From positions 186,001-250,000 of the forward strand of contig OZ007023.1 in assembly GCA_963931525.1 (NCBI GenBank): a stretch of DNA of 64,000 nt. Reading direction: 5' to 3'. Made by a program: the position numbers and the translations under genes. This document shows positions 1 to 7,940 of the stretch, piece after piece. The notes beneath the pieces were generated by a model that saw only the letters and a list, made by a program, of their open reading frames with translations, did not search any database and was not told the DNA's origin. Numbering within the stretch: position 1 is the first letter of the stretch; each line of letters begins with the position of its first letter. Source of the DNA: Fimenecus sp900545625 (GTDB lineage: Bacteria; Bacillota; Clostridia; Oscillospirales; Acutalibacteraceae).

Positions 1-2
1 TC

Positions 3-551
3 GCCACGCCGTGGAAAGAAAGCCGCAAAGCGTTTTATTACAACCAGAAGATCAACTGTATGCGTGCGAGCGGCGAAGCGCATTTTGACGGCAAGACCTA
101 TGTTTTCGACCCCGGCACGGACTTCGGCACGCTCGACTGGGGGCGCGGCGTATGGACCTACGATAATACATGGTATTGGGGTTCGGGCAACGGCGTTGTG
201 GACGGCAAGCCGTTCGGGTTCAACATCGGCTACGGCTTCGGCGACACCTCGGCGGCGAGCGAGAATATCCTGTTTTACGACGGCGTGGGGCACAAGTTAG
301 ACGACGTAACGTTCCACATCCCGAAGCACTCGTATCTGGAGCCGTGGAAGATCTCGTCGAGCGACGGGCGGTTCGAGATGGATTTCACCCCCGTACTCGA
401 CCGCGCGGCAAAGATCGACGTCAAGCTCATCACCACCGACCAGCATCAGGTATTCGGCAAAATGTCCGGCACGGCGGTGCTCGACGACGGCACAAAGTTA
501 GAGATTCATGACCTTTTGTGTTTCTGCGAAAAGGTGCATAATAAGTATTAA
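3..551 (+). CDS. DUF2804 family protein, C-terminal part (5' truncated by window edge)
   Basis: The reading frame is open from the first bases and ends in TAA, so only the C-terminal ~182 residues are present. The pattern WGRGVW followed by a Trp-rich WYWG and GFNIGYGFGD stretch is typical of DUF2804 proteins, beta-rich proteins of unknown biochemical role. The family usually runs to about 330 residues, so nearly half is missing. The start lies outside the window. A strong terminator follows directly. Family assignment is by motif recognition; no function is claimed. Confidence 0.75.
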   Translation, partial: ATPWKESRKAFYYNQKINCMRASGEAHFDGKTYVFDPGTDFGTLDWGRGVWTYDNTWYWGSGNGVVDGKPFGFNIGYGFGDTSAASENILFYDGVGHKLDDVTFHIPKHSYLEPWKISSSDGRFEMDFTPVLDRAAKIDVKLITTDQHQVFGKMSGTAVLDDGTKLEIHDLLCFCEKVHNKY

Positions 552-568
552 AATACATAAAAACAAAA

Positions 569-597
569 CGCCGCCCGAACTGCGGGCGGCGCATTTT
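569..597 (+). terminator. Intrinsic terminator of the DUF2804 gene
   Basis: A perfect 9-bp G+C stem (569-577 with 583-591, loop AACTG) is followed by a short T-rich stretch. It lies between the DUF2804 stop and the prmA ribosome-binding site, so prmA is probably transcribed from its own promoter or by read-through. Confidence 0.75.
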
Positions 598-610
598 ACA
601 AGGAGCGACT

Positions 611-1540
611 ATGGATTGGACGGAAGTTTGCATCACGATAAACGCGGCAGATACGGATCGTGCCGCGGACATTGCGAGCATGGCGGCGCCGGGCGGCATT
701 TATATCGAGGATTACCGCACACTTGAGGAAGAAACGCGCGAGATTGCACATATTGACCTCATTGACGAGGATCTGCTCGCGAAGGATCGTACCAAAGCGC
801 GCATCCATCTGTATTATTCTCCCGAAACGAGCCCCAATGAGGCGCTTGCCTATCTTTCGGAGCGTCTGACGGCGGCAGGCATTGCGCACGAGATCGACAC
901 GCTGATCTGCAAAAGCGAGGACTGGGAGAACAATTGGAAAGCATATTTTCATCCCCTGCCCGTCGGGCGTCGGCTGCTCATCCAGCCGCTTTGGCGCGAG
1001 GATGCCGAAAATCCCGAAAGCCGCGCGGTGCTGGCGCTCGAACCGGGACTTGCATTCGGCACGGGCGGGCACCAGACCACCCGCCTTTGCTTGGAGGCAC
1101 TGGAAAACGCGGTGCGCCCGGGCTGCACGGTGCTCGACGTCGGCTGCGGCAGCGGCATTTTGGCGATCGCCGCCCTGCTTTTGGGCGCAGGCAGCGCCGT
1201 CGGCGTGGACATTGACGCACTCGCGGTCAAAACGGCAAAGGAAAACGGGCGGCGCAACGGCTTTGCAGAACCCGCGCTCACGTTTTTAAAGGGCAACCTC
1301 GCGGACGACGTAACGGGGCAATATGACGTGGTGGTGACGAACATCGTCGCCGATGTCATCATACAGTTTTTGCGGGACGTCGGGAAATTTATGAAGCCCG
1401 ATTCGGTGTTTATTGCTTCCGGCATCATCGACTTGCGAGAAGGCGACGTGCTTGGCGCCCTGCAAGCGCACGGATTTGCTGTGGAAACCCGCGCCGAGGA
1501 CGGCGGCTGGGTGTGCCTTGTGTGCAGGAAAGCACATTGA
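611..1540 (+). CDS. prmA: Ribosomal protein L11 methyltransferase PrmA
   Basis: 309 residues, the usual PrmA length. It transfers methyl groups from S-adenosylmethionine to ribosomal protein L11 in the cytosol. The N-terminal L11-binding domain (~1-110) leads into the PrmA-specific GTGGHQTT motif (150-157) and the SAM-binding LDVGCGSG loop (175-182). Further on is the catalytic-region motif NIVADV. AAGGAG lies seven bases before the ATG, which fixes the start. In other Firmicutes prmA often sits next to dnaJ or rsmE; neither is here. Confidence 0.95.
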   Translation: MDWTEVCITINAADTDRAADIASMAAPGGIYIEDYRTLEEETREIAHIDLIDEDLLAKDRTKARIHLYYSPETSPNEALAYLSERLTAAGIAHEIDTLICKSEDWENNWKAYFHPLPVGRRLLIQPLWREDAENPESRAVLALEPGLAFGTGGHQTTRLCLEALENAVRPGCTVLDVGCGSGILAIAALLLGAGSAVGVDIDALAVKTAKENGRRNGFAEPALTFLKGNLADDVTGQYDVVVTNIVADVIIQFLRDVGKFMKPDSVFIASGIIDLREGDVLGALQAHGFAVETRAEDGGWVCLVCRKAH

Positions 1541-1649
1541 TTTTCGTCGGTTTTTGTGCGTGTTCTCGGTTTATTTGTCGCCGCGGAAGCGACCCAAACA
1601 CATCTTTTGCGGATAGAATGGAAGCAGCAAAAAACAAAGGAGCGTATGC

Positions 1650-3812
1650 GTGCAAGAAGTAAATTGTTTACGGGACACGATGCACATTCTGGCACAGGGA
1701 TACTATATCAAAGACGGCAAAAAAGTCCCTTTGCAATTAAGCCGCAACGAAAGGAAAGAAGTGCGGGTGTTTTTACCGCCGGAAGTGCATGCGCTTGAAA
1801 GCTATAAGCCGGAACGGCGCATCTTTACCATAGGAAGATGCGGCTATAGCTGTGAAAACATTGATTCCTTCACAAAAGCCAGAAACAACTACAGGGATTT
1901 TCGGTATCTTTTTACCGACAGGGATAAAGAAATCTTGGTATTGAATTTTGCGAATCCGATACATCCCGGCGGTGGTGTGCGGCGGGGCGCAAAGGCGCAG
2001 GAGGAGGACCTGTGCCGGACGAGTTCTCTGCTTTGCTCGCTGGAAAGCAAAGAAGCCGCGTCCTATTATCAATACAACAGAAAGCTGCATACCTATATGG
2101 GTTCGGACGCCGTGATGATTACGCCGAAGGTTGAAATCATCAAAGATGCCGCCGGGAATTTGCTGGACGAAAGCGTGATCGTTGCGGTCATGACCTGCGC
2201 CGCGCCCATTCTGCGGCACGGGCTCGAGGGCTTGAGCGAACAGCAGTACAGGGAGCTGTTCTACAACAGAATTACGGGCATGCTGCGCGTTGCAGCCGTT
2301 ACCGGGTATCGGTATCTGGTTTTGGGGGCCTTCGGCTGCGGGGCATTCGGAAACGACGCAGAAGTGGTATCCGACCTGTTTTACAAGGCGCTTAAAAATT
2401 TCAACTTGGGCGGCATGCGGGATGCCGATTGGTTCCGGCGGATCGATTTTGCCGTCCTTTCAAAGCTCCCCGATTCCTATAACTATAAAGCATTTTACCG
2501 CAATTTCGGCGGCAGGAATTTTTACAGAGAGGAAATCAAAAAGCAATATGACGCCATTCAAAAGAAAAAAAGTGAACAGCGGATACACTTGGATGCAATA
2601 AAAGGATCGCTGGTTGGCGGGGCTGCCGGTGATGCGCTCGGTTTCGCAGTGGAGTTTTTGCAGGAAGAGGAAATACATAGGAAGTACGGAAAGCAGGGGA
2701 TCACCGCATACCATCTCGCCGACGGCGTGGCGCAAATTTCCGACGACACGCAGATGACGCTTTTCACCGCAAACGCCATATTGTACGGGGAAACGCGTCT
2801 TGCCATGCGCGGCATCGGCGGCGACCCAAAGCTATATGCCCCGAACGGTTATTTAGACTGGTATGCAACGCAAACCATGTCCTTTGAAGAAGAACAGGCA
2901 AAAAATTACCGCGCGCACCGGAGCATCTCCTGGCTTTTGGATGTGCCGCAGCTATATGCATGGCGTGCGCCGGGCAACACCTGCCTGTCGGCGCTGAACG
3001 ATTTGCTGCACAACGGGTTTCGGGAGGATTACATCCGGACACCCGTAAACCAAAGCAAGGGCTGCGGCGGACTCATGCGCATTGCGCCGCTGGGGCTGCA
3101 TTATAAATCGTTGGGCATCCAAACACTGGATAAACTGGGAGCCGAGCTCTCCGCGATCACGCACGGCCATTCTTTGGGATATATGCCGTCTGCCGTATTG
3201 ACGCACATTTTGAATCGAATCGTATACCCGAAAGACGCGTCTCTTTCCTTAAAAGAGATTTGCATCGAAGCGCGGGATACGGTGGCGGAGATCTTCCGGG
3301 AGGACAAACACATTGCAGAATTGACCCGTTTGATCGACCTTGCCGTAGCGCTTTCGGAAAACGGCGCGGACGATCCCGAAAATATCCGAATGCTCGGCGG
3401 GGGCTGGGTCGCAGAGGAAACGCTTGCCATAGCCCTTTATTGCAGCTTGAAGTATGCGGACGACTTTTCCAAAGGGATCATCGCGGCCGTCAATCACAGC
3501 GGAGACAGCGACTCGACCGGCGCAGTCACGGGGAACATACTCGGCGCGTGGCTCGGTGCGCACAGCATAGACGCCAAATGGACAAAGGATCTGGAGCTGT
3601 ATGACGTCCTTTGCGAAATGGCCGAGGATTTATGCTACGGCTGCCACATATCCGAATACGGTGACTATTACGACGAAGCATGGGAAAGGAAATACATTTG
3701 TATGCATTGGAAGGAAAATACCCCTTCCATGCCGCAGACGCTCGCCGAGTTGCTTCGTTCCGGCGGGCTTGACGAAATCAATCGGGTTTTGCGCAACGGC
3801 GGAATGACCTGA
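1650..3812 (+). CDS. Fusion of microbial PARG-like (TIGR02452) and DraG-type ADP-ribosylglycohydrolase domains
   Basis: 720 residues. The N-terminal half (~1-290) is a microbial-type poly(ADP-ribose) glycohydrolase/macrodomain with the catalytic signature GGG (107-109), seven residues, QEE (117-119). The C-terminal half (~313-660) is a DraG/ARH-type hydrolase with GGAAGDALG, SDDT (364-367) and HSGDSDST (616-623), the residues that bind its two metal ions. Both folds remove ADP-ribose, so the protein probably reverses ADP-ribosylation in the cytosol. The start is GTG at 1650, seven bases after AAAGGAG; ATG at 1680 is an alternative. The gene stands alone and looks more A+T-rich than its neighbours, suggesting transfer. 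The target molecule is unknown. Confidence 0.88.
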   Translation: MQEVNCLRDTMHILAQGYYIKDGKKVPLQLSRNERKEVRVFLPPEVHALESYKPERRIFTIGRCGYSCENIDSFTKARNNYRDFRYLFTDRDKEILVLNFANPIHPGGGVRRGAKAQEEDLCRTSSLLCSLESKEAASYYQYNRKLHTYMGSDAVMITPKVEIIKDAAGNLLDESVIVAVMTCAAPILRHGLEGLSEQQYRELFYNRITGMLRVAAVTGYRYLVLGAFGCGAFGNDAEVVSDLFYKALKNFNLGGMRDADWFRRIDFAVLSKLPDSYNYKAFYRNFGGRNFYREEIKKQYDAIQKKKSEQRIHLDAIKGSLVGGAAGDALGFAVEFLQEEEIHRKYGKQGITAYHLADGVAQISDDTQMTLFTANAILYGETRLAMRGIGGDPKLYAPNGYLDWYATQTMSFEEEQAKNYRAHRSISWLLDVPQLYAWRAPGNTCLSALNDLLHNGFREDYIRTPVNQSKGCGGLMRIAPLGLHYKSLGIQTLDKLGAELSAITHGHSLGYMPSAVLTHILNRIVYPKDASLSLKEICIEARDTVAEIFREDKHIAELTRLIDLAVALSENGADDPENIRMLGGGWVAEETLAIALYCSLKYADDFSKGIIAAVNHSGDSDSTGAVTGNILGAWLGAHSIDAKWTKDLELYDVLCEMAEDLCYGCHISEYGDYYDEAWERKYICMHWKENTPSMPQTLAELLRSGGLDEINRVLRNGGMT

Positions 3813-3914
3813 TACAAAATCCCGAAAGCGCACGAAAACAGGTTTGCTCATCTGCCTGTATGCGCAAATCATCTGGCATAGGGCGTCTCCCCAAGCCGCC
3901 GAAATGCTGTAAGC

Positions 3915-3956
3915 AAAAAATGAAAGCAGAGCGTTATGGCTCTGCTTTCATTTTTT
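3915..3956. terminator. Bidirectional terminator between the hydrolase fusion and the XRE gene
   Basis: Perfect 17-bp inverted repeat (3915-3931 with 3940-3956, 8-base loop) with an A-run on one side and a T-run on the other, so it can end transcripts from both strands. It overlaps the last codons of the XRE gene on the minus strand. Confidence 0.85.
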
Positions 3957-4148
3957 ATATTCGATCACATCGGAAATTTGGCAGCCTAACGCATCACAAA
4001 TGCGTTCCAGCACATAGCTGTCATACCGCTTGACCTTGTTTTTGTAGTAGTTATCAATGATTTGATACCGTATGCCCGTTCGCTTTGCCAGCTCGTATCG
4101 GGTCAAGCCACGGTTTTCCAGCACTTTATCCAGCGTCAATCGAATCAT
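3948..4148 (-). CDS. Small XRE-family helix-turn-helix regulator
   Basis: 66 residues, essentially one Cro/C1-type helix-turn-helix (TRYELAKRTGIRYQIIDNYY, then a C-terminal helix ending in DVIEYKK). This compact type (HTH_26 class) is common in Clostridia as a DNA-binding regulator of neighbouring or mobile genes. I chose the ATG at 4148 because AGAGGTG lies nine bases upstream; a 17-residue longer frame exists but has no ribosome-binding site. It converges on the PARG/DraG gene and overlaps the shared terminator. Base composition is A+T-richer than the flanks. Target unknown. Confidence 0.8.
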   Translation of the reverse strand: MIRLTLDKVLENRGLTRYELAKRTGIRYQIIDNYYKNKVKRYDSYVLERICDALGCQISDVIEYKK

Positions 4149-4280
4149 ACCGCTTTGCACCTCTGTATCTATTTTATTAGAGGTATATGAAATTGGCAAT
4201 ATACTTAATTAAATATATAGCCATGTATTGCCGGCATGGGATATGATGATAAAATGGATGATTGCCGCCGAATGCAGGCA

Positions 4281-4751
4281 TCAGATCCGCACGCCGTCGA
4301 TATGGATGTACCGCGCAGTGACATAGTAATAGCTGTCTAAAGGCCGGTCAAAGCTGTCATCCGTATGGGTGGCAACGCGCACGTCATCCCCGTTAGAGAT
4401 CACCAACAGCGAATGGGCAAAGCCGCTGCCGAAATCAAGCTGTATGATGTCGCCCGGTTCGAGCTGCTGTAAGGTCGTTTCGCTGCCGTAGGGGCCCGCG
4501 CCGCGGTTGGCCGTCAAAAATTGATGCAGCTCCCGTACGCCCGTCCACGCGGGGGCGCGGCGGTTTAAGTCCGTGTAATACCACCCAAAGGTCTTGCGGT
4601 AATTCATTTTGCCGCTGCCGGCGAACAGGCACTGTGAAATAAAATTCGTGCAGTCCCCGCCGATGGCGTCAAAATTATAGTAAGCGGGGTTTCTGGAAAA
4701 GCTCCAGCGGCGCGCATATTCCACAGCGCGCATACGATTGTAAAAAGCCAT
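4281..4751 (-). CDS. Putative amidase-domain protein (PF12671-like)
   Basis: 156 residues covering one amidase_6 domain, a cysteine-peptidase-like fold. Seen in order: YARRW and NPAYYNF, the catalytic-cysteine motif GGDCTNFISQCL (Cys ~33), and the histidine motif FAHSLLVIS near residue 112. Relatives are found in spore-forming Firmicutes and are thought to cleave peptidoglycan or peptide amide bonds. No signal peptide or membrane segment is present, which is odd for a wall enzyme. It may act in the mother cell or be released by another route. AAGGAG six bases before the ATG supports the start. Confidence 0.75.
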   Translation of the reverse strand: MAFYNRMRAVEYARRWSFSRNPAYYNFDAIGGDCTNFISQCLFAGSGKMNYRKTFGWYYTDLNRRAPAWTGVRELHQFLTANRGAGPYGSETTLQQLEPGDIIQLDFGSGFAHSLLVISNGDDVRVATHTDDSFDRPLDSYYYVTARYIHIDGVRI

Positions 4752-5028
4752 GGCGTATCTCCTTAAGGTAAGGAAAGTCGAACCCGATGTGGTTTCAAGC
4801 GGTATCTTTCCGTCTGAACGGCGTTAAAACTTTCAATTTGTTTCAGCATGCCAGCTTATCCAAGCGAGAATCTGTTCCTTTGAAACTGCGCAGCACCGAA
4901 AACGACGGGAATACGGATGGATTTTTTCTTTTGAGACGGCAGGCGGGCTGACGCCCGCCAACGGTGAAAAAGGGAAAAGCCGCCGCAGGACCGAGTTTTC
5001 GGCACATTGTGTTCGATTTTCCTTACCT
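4752..5028. other. Intergenic stretch with one hairpin, no gene seen
   Basis: About 277 bases without a supported gene. It contains a 7-bp G+C hairpin (4942-4948 with 4953-4959, loop TGAC) downstream of the ylmC-like gene on the minus strand. There is no clear T-run, so it is at best a weak terminator. No promoter was convincing. Confidence 0.5.
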
Positions 5029-5331
5029 TTATCCTTGCCGGAACAGCGATTCCAGCGGATTTTTCTTTTTGTTTGAGGGCTTGCATTCGGCGGGGCAGTC
5101 GAAGCTGACGAGAATCGTATCATCCCCGATGACCTCGATCTCCTCCCAGCAGATGCGGATGTCCTGCCCGTGCCCCATAAGCCCGAACAGCTTGTTTTTT
5201 CCGAAAATGATGAGAGCAATCACCCTGCCCGTGCAGGTGTCGATCTCCGCATCGCACACGCACCCCAGCCGGCAGCCGTCCTTTAAGTTGATGACCTCTT
5301 TATCCCGCAGATCGGTAACACAGCAATTCAT
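5029..5331 (-). CDS. YlmC/YmxH-family PRC-barrel sporulation-associated protein
   Basis: 100 residues with a PRC-barrel-like beta domain (CCVTDLRDKEVINLKDG, then GCVCDAEIDTCTGRVIALII) typical of YlmC/YmxH proteins, which sit beside sporulation genes and have no defined biochemistry. The C-terminal ~15 residues are Lys-rich. GGAGGTG eight bases before the ATG sets the start. It lies 48 bases downstream of sigG on the same strand, and a small hairpin (5346-5352 with 5358-5364) abuts its ribosome-binding site. It is probably co-transcribed with sigG in the forespore; that is inference. Confidence 0.85.
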   Translation of the reverse strand: MNCCVTDLRDKEVINLKDGCRLGCVCDAEIDTCTGRVIALIIFGKNKLFGLMGHGQDIRICWEEIEVIGDDTILVSFDCPAECKPSNKKKNPLESLFRQG

Positions 5332-5379
5332 AGAAAAAGCACCTCCGAGACAGTATATGTCTCGAAGGCGCCCGGTTTG

Positions 5380-6147
5380 TCATTGTCCTTTGATCTTTTT
5401 GACCGCACCCTTTTCCAGCCGCGAGACCTGTGCCTGAGAAATACCGATCTCCGAAGCGACCTCCGTTTGGGTCTTCCCCTGCATAAAACGCAGGTACAGG
5501 ATTTTCTTTTCTCGTGCGGAAAGCCCTTGGATCGTCTCCTTCATCACGATCTCGTCGAGCCAGTCGCGGTCGCTGTCGGAGGAGCCTACCTGATCCATAA
5601 CATAGATCGTGTCGCCGCCGTCGGAATACACAGGCTCATACAGCGACACGGGCTCGACGATGGCTTCAAGCGCGATGACGATCTCCGACGCGGGCAGCTG
5701 CATCTCCTCGGCGATCTCCTGAACGGTCGGGTCGCGGTTCAGCTTATTTTGCAGCCGTTCTTTGACCTGCATGGCGTGGTAGGCGGTGTCGCGCATGGAA
5801 CGGCTGACGCGCAGGGCGTTGTTGTCGCGCAGATACCGCCGCACCTCGCCGATGATCATGGGCACGGCATAAGTCGAGAAACGGACGTTTTGAGAAATGT
5901 CGAAGTTGTCGATGGCTTTCATCAGGCCGATCACGCCCACCTGAAACAGGTCGTCCGGGTTTTCACCGCGGTTTGAAAAACGCTGGATCACGCTGAGCAC
6001 CAGCCGCAGATTCCCGTTCACCAGCCTGTCACGCGCGGACTTGTCGCCCGCGTGCATTTTTCGCAGAAGTTCCATTTTCTCGGATTCCTTGAGCACCTCG
6101 AGCTTCGATGTGTTCACGCCGCAGATCTCGACCTTGTTATACTGCAT
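5380..6147 (-). CDS. sigG: RNA polymerase sporulation sigma factor SigG
   Basis: 255 residues. The N-terminus NKVEICGVNTSKL and the block NGNLRLVLSVIQRF are near-identical to Bacillus SigG. Region 2 follows (DLFQVGVIGLMKAIDNFD), then region 3, and region 4 with the -35-binding helix-turn-helix (TQTEVASEIGISQAQVSRLE). SigG directs late forespore transcription. A 49-residue upstream extension in the same frame is not conserved, so ATG 6147, preceded by GAGGGG, is taken as the start. A sigma-G-like promoter lies just upstream, consistent with autoregulation. spoIIGA and sigE, often adjacent in relatives, are not in this window. Confidence 0.96.
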   Translation of the reverse strand: MQYNKVEICGVNTSKLEVLKESEKMELLRKMHAGDKSARDRLVNGNLRLVLSVIQRFSNRGENPDDLFQVGVIGLMKAIDNFDISQNVRFSTYAVPMIIGEVRRYLRDNNALRVSRSMRDTAYHAMQVKERLQNKLNRDPTVQEIAEEMQLPASEIVIALEAIVEPVSLYEPVYSDGGDTIYVMDQVGSSDSDRDWLDEIVMKETIQGLSAREKKILYLRFMQGKTQTEVASEIGISQAQVSRLEKGAVKKIKGQ

Positions 6148-6179
6148 ACCGTCGCCCCTCGCCGCAAGAATGACAAGGT

Positions 6180-6209
6180 TAGTATTGCCGTGCAAAATAA
6201 GGTTCATGC
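6180..6209 (-). promoter_or_regulatory. Sigma-F/G-type promoter of sigG
   Basis: Reading the minus strand: GCATG (6209-6205), an 18-base spacer, then AATACTA (6186-6180). This fits the sigma-G pattern GHATR-N18-CATNHTA with one mismatch. The -10 ends 33 bases before the sigG ATG. Supports auto-activation; inferred from sequence only. Confidence 0.6.
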
Positions 6210-6237
6210 AGCAAAAACGGCAGCCGCAAAAGATGAC

Positions 6238-6270
6238 AAAAACCGCCCTGCGCAGCAAACGCAGGGCGGT
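6238..6270 (-). terminator. Terminator downstream of dinB
   Basis: An 11-bp G+C stem (6242-6252 with 6260-6270, loop of 7) is followed on the minus strand by a run of T. A second hairpin without a T-run (6296-6304 with 6309-6317) lies directly after the dinB stop. Together they separate dinB from sigG. Confidence 0.8.
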
Positions 6271-6320
6271 AAAATTTGGATTGTCGGCGCACAAGCGGCA
6301 GGGCGTTTGCCCTGCCGTTT

Positions 6321-7577
6321 CTATTGCGAATCTTCCGGTTCGGTCTGTTCGGGTGCAAGCTGCGCTTTGTATTTTTTGCCGACGTCGAGCTTGGTACGGT
6401 ACGTAGCGCCGCGTTTGACCGTATCCGCGCCGAAGCGGCTGCGAATATCGTCCAGCGTGCGGTCAAGCGTGCGCGCTTTTTCTTTCTTTTCGTCGGGGAA
6501 CAGGCTCATCTGCTCTGTTTCCTCAGATTCAAGCTGTGTCAAGGCTACACCCAAAAGCCGCAGCGGGACTTTCGTTTTCCAAAGCTCGTCGAGCAGCGTT
6601 TTAGAAACCTCGTAGACCTCCTTGGTGATGTCCGTGGGTTCATACAGCTTTTTCTGGTGCGAGCGGTTTTGAAATGTGTTTGTGCGGATGGAAACGGAAA
6701 CGCACGACGCGCGCACGCCGTCCGCACGCATGCGGGAGGTCACGCTGTCGGCAAGCTCCAGCAGAACCGCATGCGCAGTCGTAAGATCGGTCACATCTTC
6801 CGCAAGCGTCGTGGATACGCTGTATCCTTTCGCCTGCTCCGCTTGGGCTGAGACGGGCGAATCGTCCAAACCGTTCGCGAAGTCGTGTAATTGCTGCCCC
6901 CACTTTTTGCCAAGCAGCGCCTGCACACCGCTTAGCGGCATGGCGGCAAGCGCGCCGACGGTATGAATGCCCGCATTTTCGAGCTTTTGCGCAGTCGCGC
7001 GGCCTACGGAAAACAGCTCGCCGACGGGCAGCGGCCAAAGCTTTGTCGGGATCTCGTCATGAAACAGCGTATGGACGCGGTCGGGCTTTTCAAAATCGCT
7101 CGCCATTTTCGCAAGCAGCTTGTTTTCGGCGACGCCGACGTTGACAGTAAACTTAAGTTCTTCACGGATGGTATCCTTGATTTGGTGCGCCAAGGCGACG
7201 GGGTCGGGGTACAGCTGCCCCGTGCCGCTCATGTCGAGGAAGCACTCATCGATACTTAATTTTTCGACGACGGGTGCGAACCGGCGGCAAATATCCATAA
7301 ACGCTTTAGAATTTTGGGTATACAAACGAAAGTCGGGTTTGGCGAGCACCAGCTTCGGGCATTTGCGCAGCGCCATAGAAACGGGTTCGCCCGTGCGCAC
7401 GCCGCAGCGTTTGGCAGGGATGGACTTTGCCAAAATGACGCCTGTGCGTTTTTCGGGGTCGCCGCCGATGGCAGAGGGTATTTCGCGCAGATCCCCACCG
7501 CCTGCGGCAACGCGGCGCGCCGCCTCCCACGACAGGTACGCGCTGTTGACGTCCACATGGAAAATCAGCCGCTGCAT
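6321..7577 (-). CDS. dinB: DNA polymerase IV (Y-family translesion polymerase)
   Basis: 418 residues. The palm motif HVDVNSAYLSWEAA carries the first metal ligand (Asp9), and SIDECFLDM carries Asp110-Glu111. Helix-hairpin-helix and little-finger domains follow. A clamp-binding motif QMSLF lies near residue 372. The enzyme copies damaged DNA with low fidelity while tethered to the beta clamp. The frame extends 32 residues upstream, but GGAGGG lies eight bases before ATG 7577, which aligns with other DinB N-termini. A good promoter lies upstream; no LexA box was recognised. Confidence 0.93.
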   Translation of the reverse strand: MQRLIFHVDVNSAYLSWEAARRVAAGGGDLREIPSAIGGDPEKRTGVILAKSIPAKRCGVRTGEPVSMALRKCPKLVLAKPDFRLYTQNSKAFMDICRRFAPVVEKLSIDECFLDMSGTGQLYPDPVALAHQIKDTIREELKFTVNVGVAENKLLAKMASDFEKPDRVHTLFHDEIPTKLWPLPVGELFSVGRATAQKLENAGIHTVGALAAMPLSGVQALLGKKWGQQLHDFANGLDDSPVSAQAEQAKGYSVSTTLAEDVTDLTTAHAVLLELADSVTSRMRADGVRASCVSVSIRTNTFQNRSHQKKLYEPTDITKEVYEVSKTLLDELWKTKVPLRLLGVALTQLESEETEQMSLFPDEKKEKARTLDRTLDDIRSRFGADTVKRGATYRTKLDVGKKYKAQLAPEQTEPEDSQ

Positions 7578-7630
7578 CGCGTGTCCCTCCTTTCGAATTC
7601 GGCAAAGCGCCGTCCGTTCTTTCTGTTTAT

Positions 7631-7659
7631 AGTATAGTGCATTTCCCGCCCGCGCGCAA
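7631..7659 (-). promoter_or_regulatory. Sigma-A promoter of dinB
   Basis: On the minus strand: TTGCGC (7659-7654), 17-base spacer, TATACT (7636-7631). It lies about 54 bases before the dinB start. Confidence 0.6.
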
Positions 7660-7670
7660 GGCGCGAAAAG

Positions 7671-7699
7671 CAAAACGCACCCGCTTGTGCGGGTGCGTT
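7671..7699 (-). terminator. Terminator of the small membrane-protein gene
   Basis: Perfect 11-bp stem (7674-7684 with 7689-7699, loop TTGT) followed by TTTTG on the minus strand. It also separates the divergent dinB promoter region from the gene at 7706. Confidence 0.7.
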
Positions 7700-7705
7700 A
7701 TGGAT

Positions 7706-7930
7706 TTATTCTGCATCGGATTCCAGCTTCCCGGCGCACCAGTCCACCGCCGACCAGATTCCCGAGATCAGCAGGAACAAAATTCCCGCAGGTACGGCAA
7801 GTACGCCGACACAAACAAGGCCTGTGAGGATCACGCCGTGTGCAAGCGCGCGGCAAAGCCCTTTTGGTTTGTGTTCACACGCCGCCGCGGGAGAAGTCCC
7901 GCGACGGCCTTTGGTTTTAACCTTCCACAT
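7706..7930 (-). CDS. Hypothetical small membrane protein
   Basis: 74 residues. A basic N-terminal third (KVKTKGRRG) is followed by one or two hydrophobic segments (about residues 32-60) and an acidic tail. No family was recognised. Support is modest: a terminator lies directly downstream, but the ribosome-binding site is not clear and the upstream region is the 193-bp repeat. It could be a spurious frame. Confidence 0.4.
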   Translation of the reverse strand: MWKVKTKGRRGTSPAAACEHKPKGLCRALAHGVILTGLVCVGVLAVPAGILFLLISGIWSAVDWCAGKLESDAE

Positions 7931-7940
7931 CAGTTTACTC

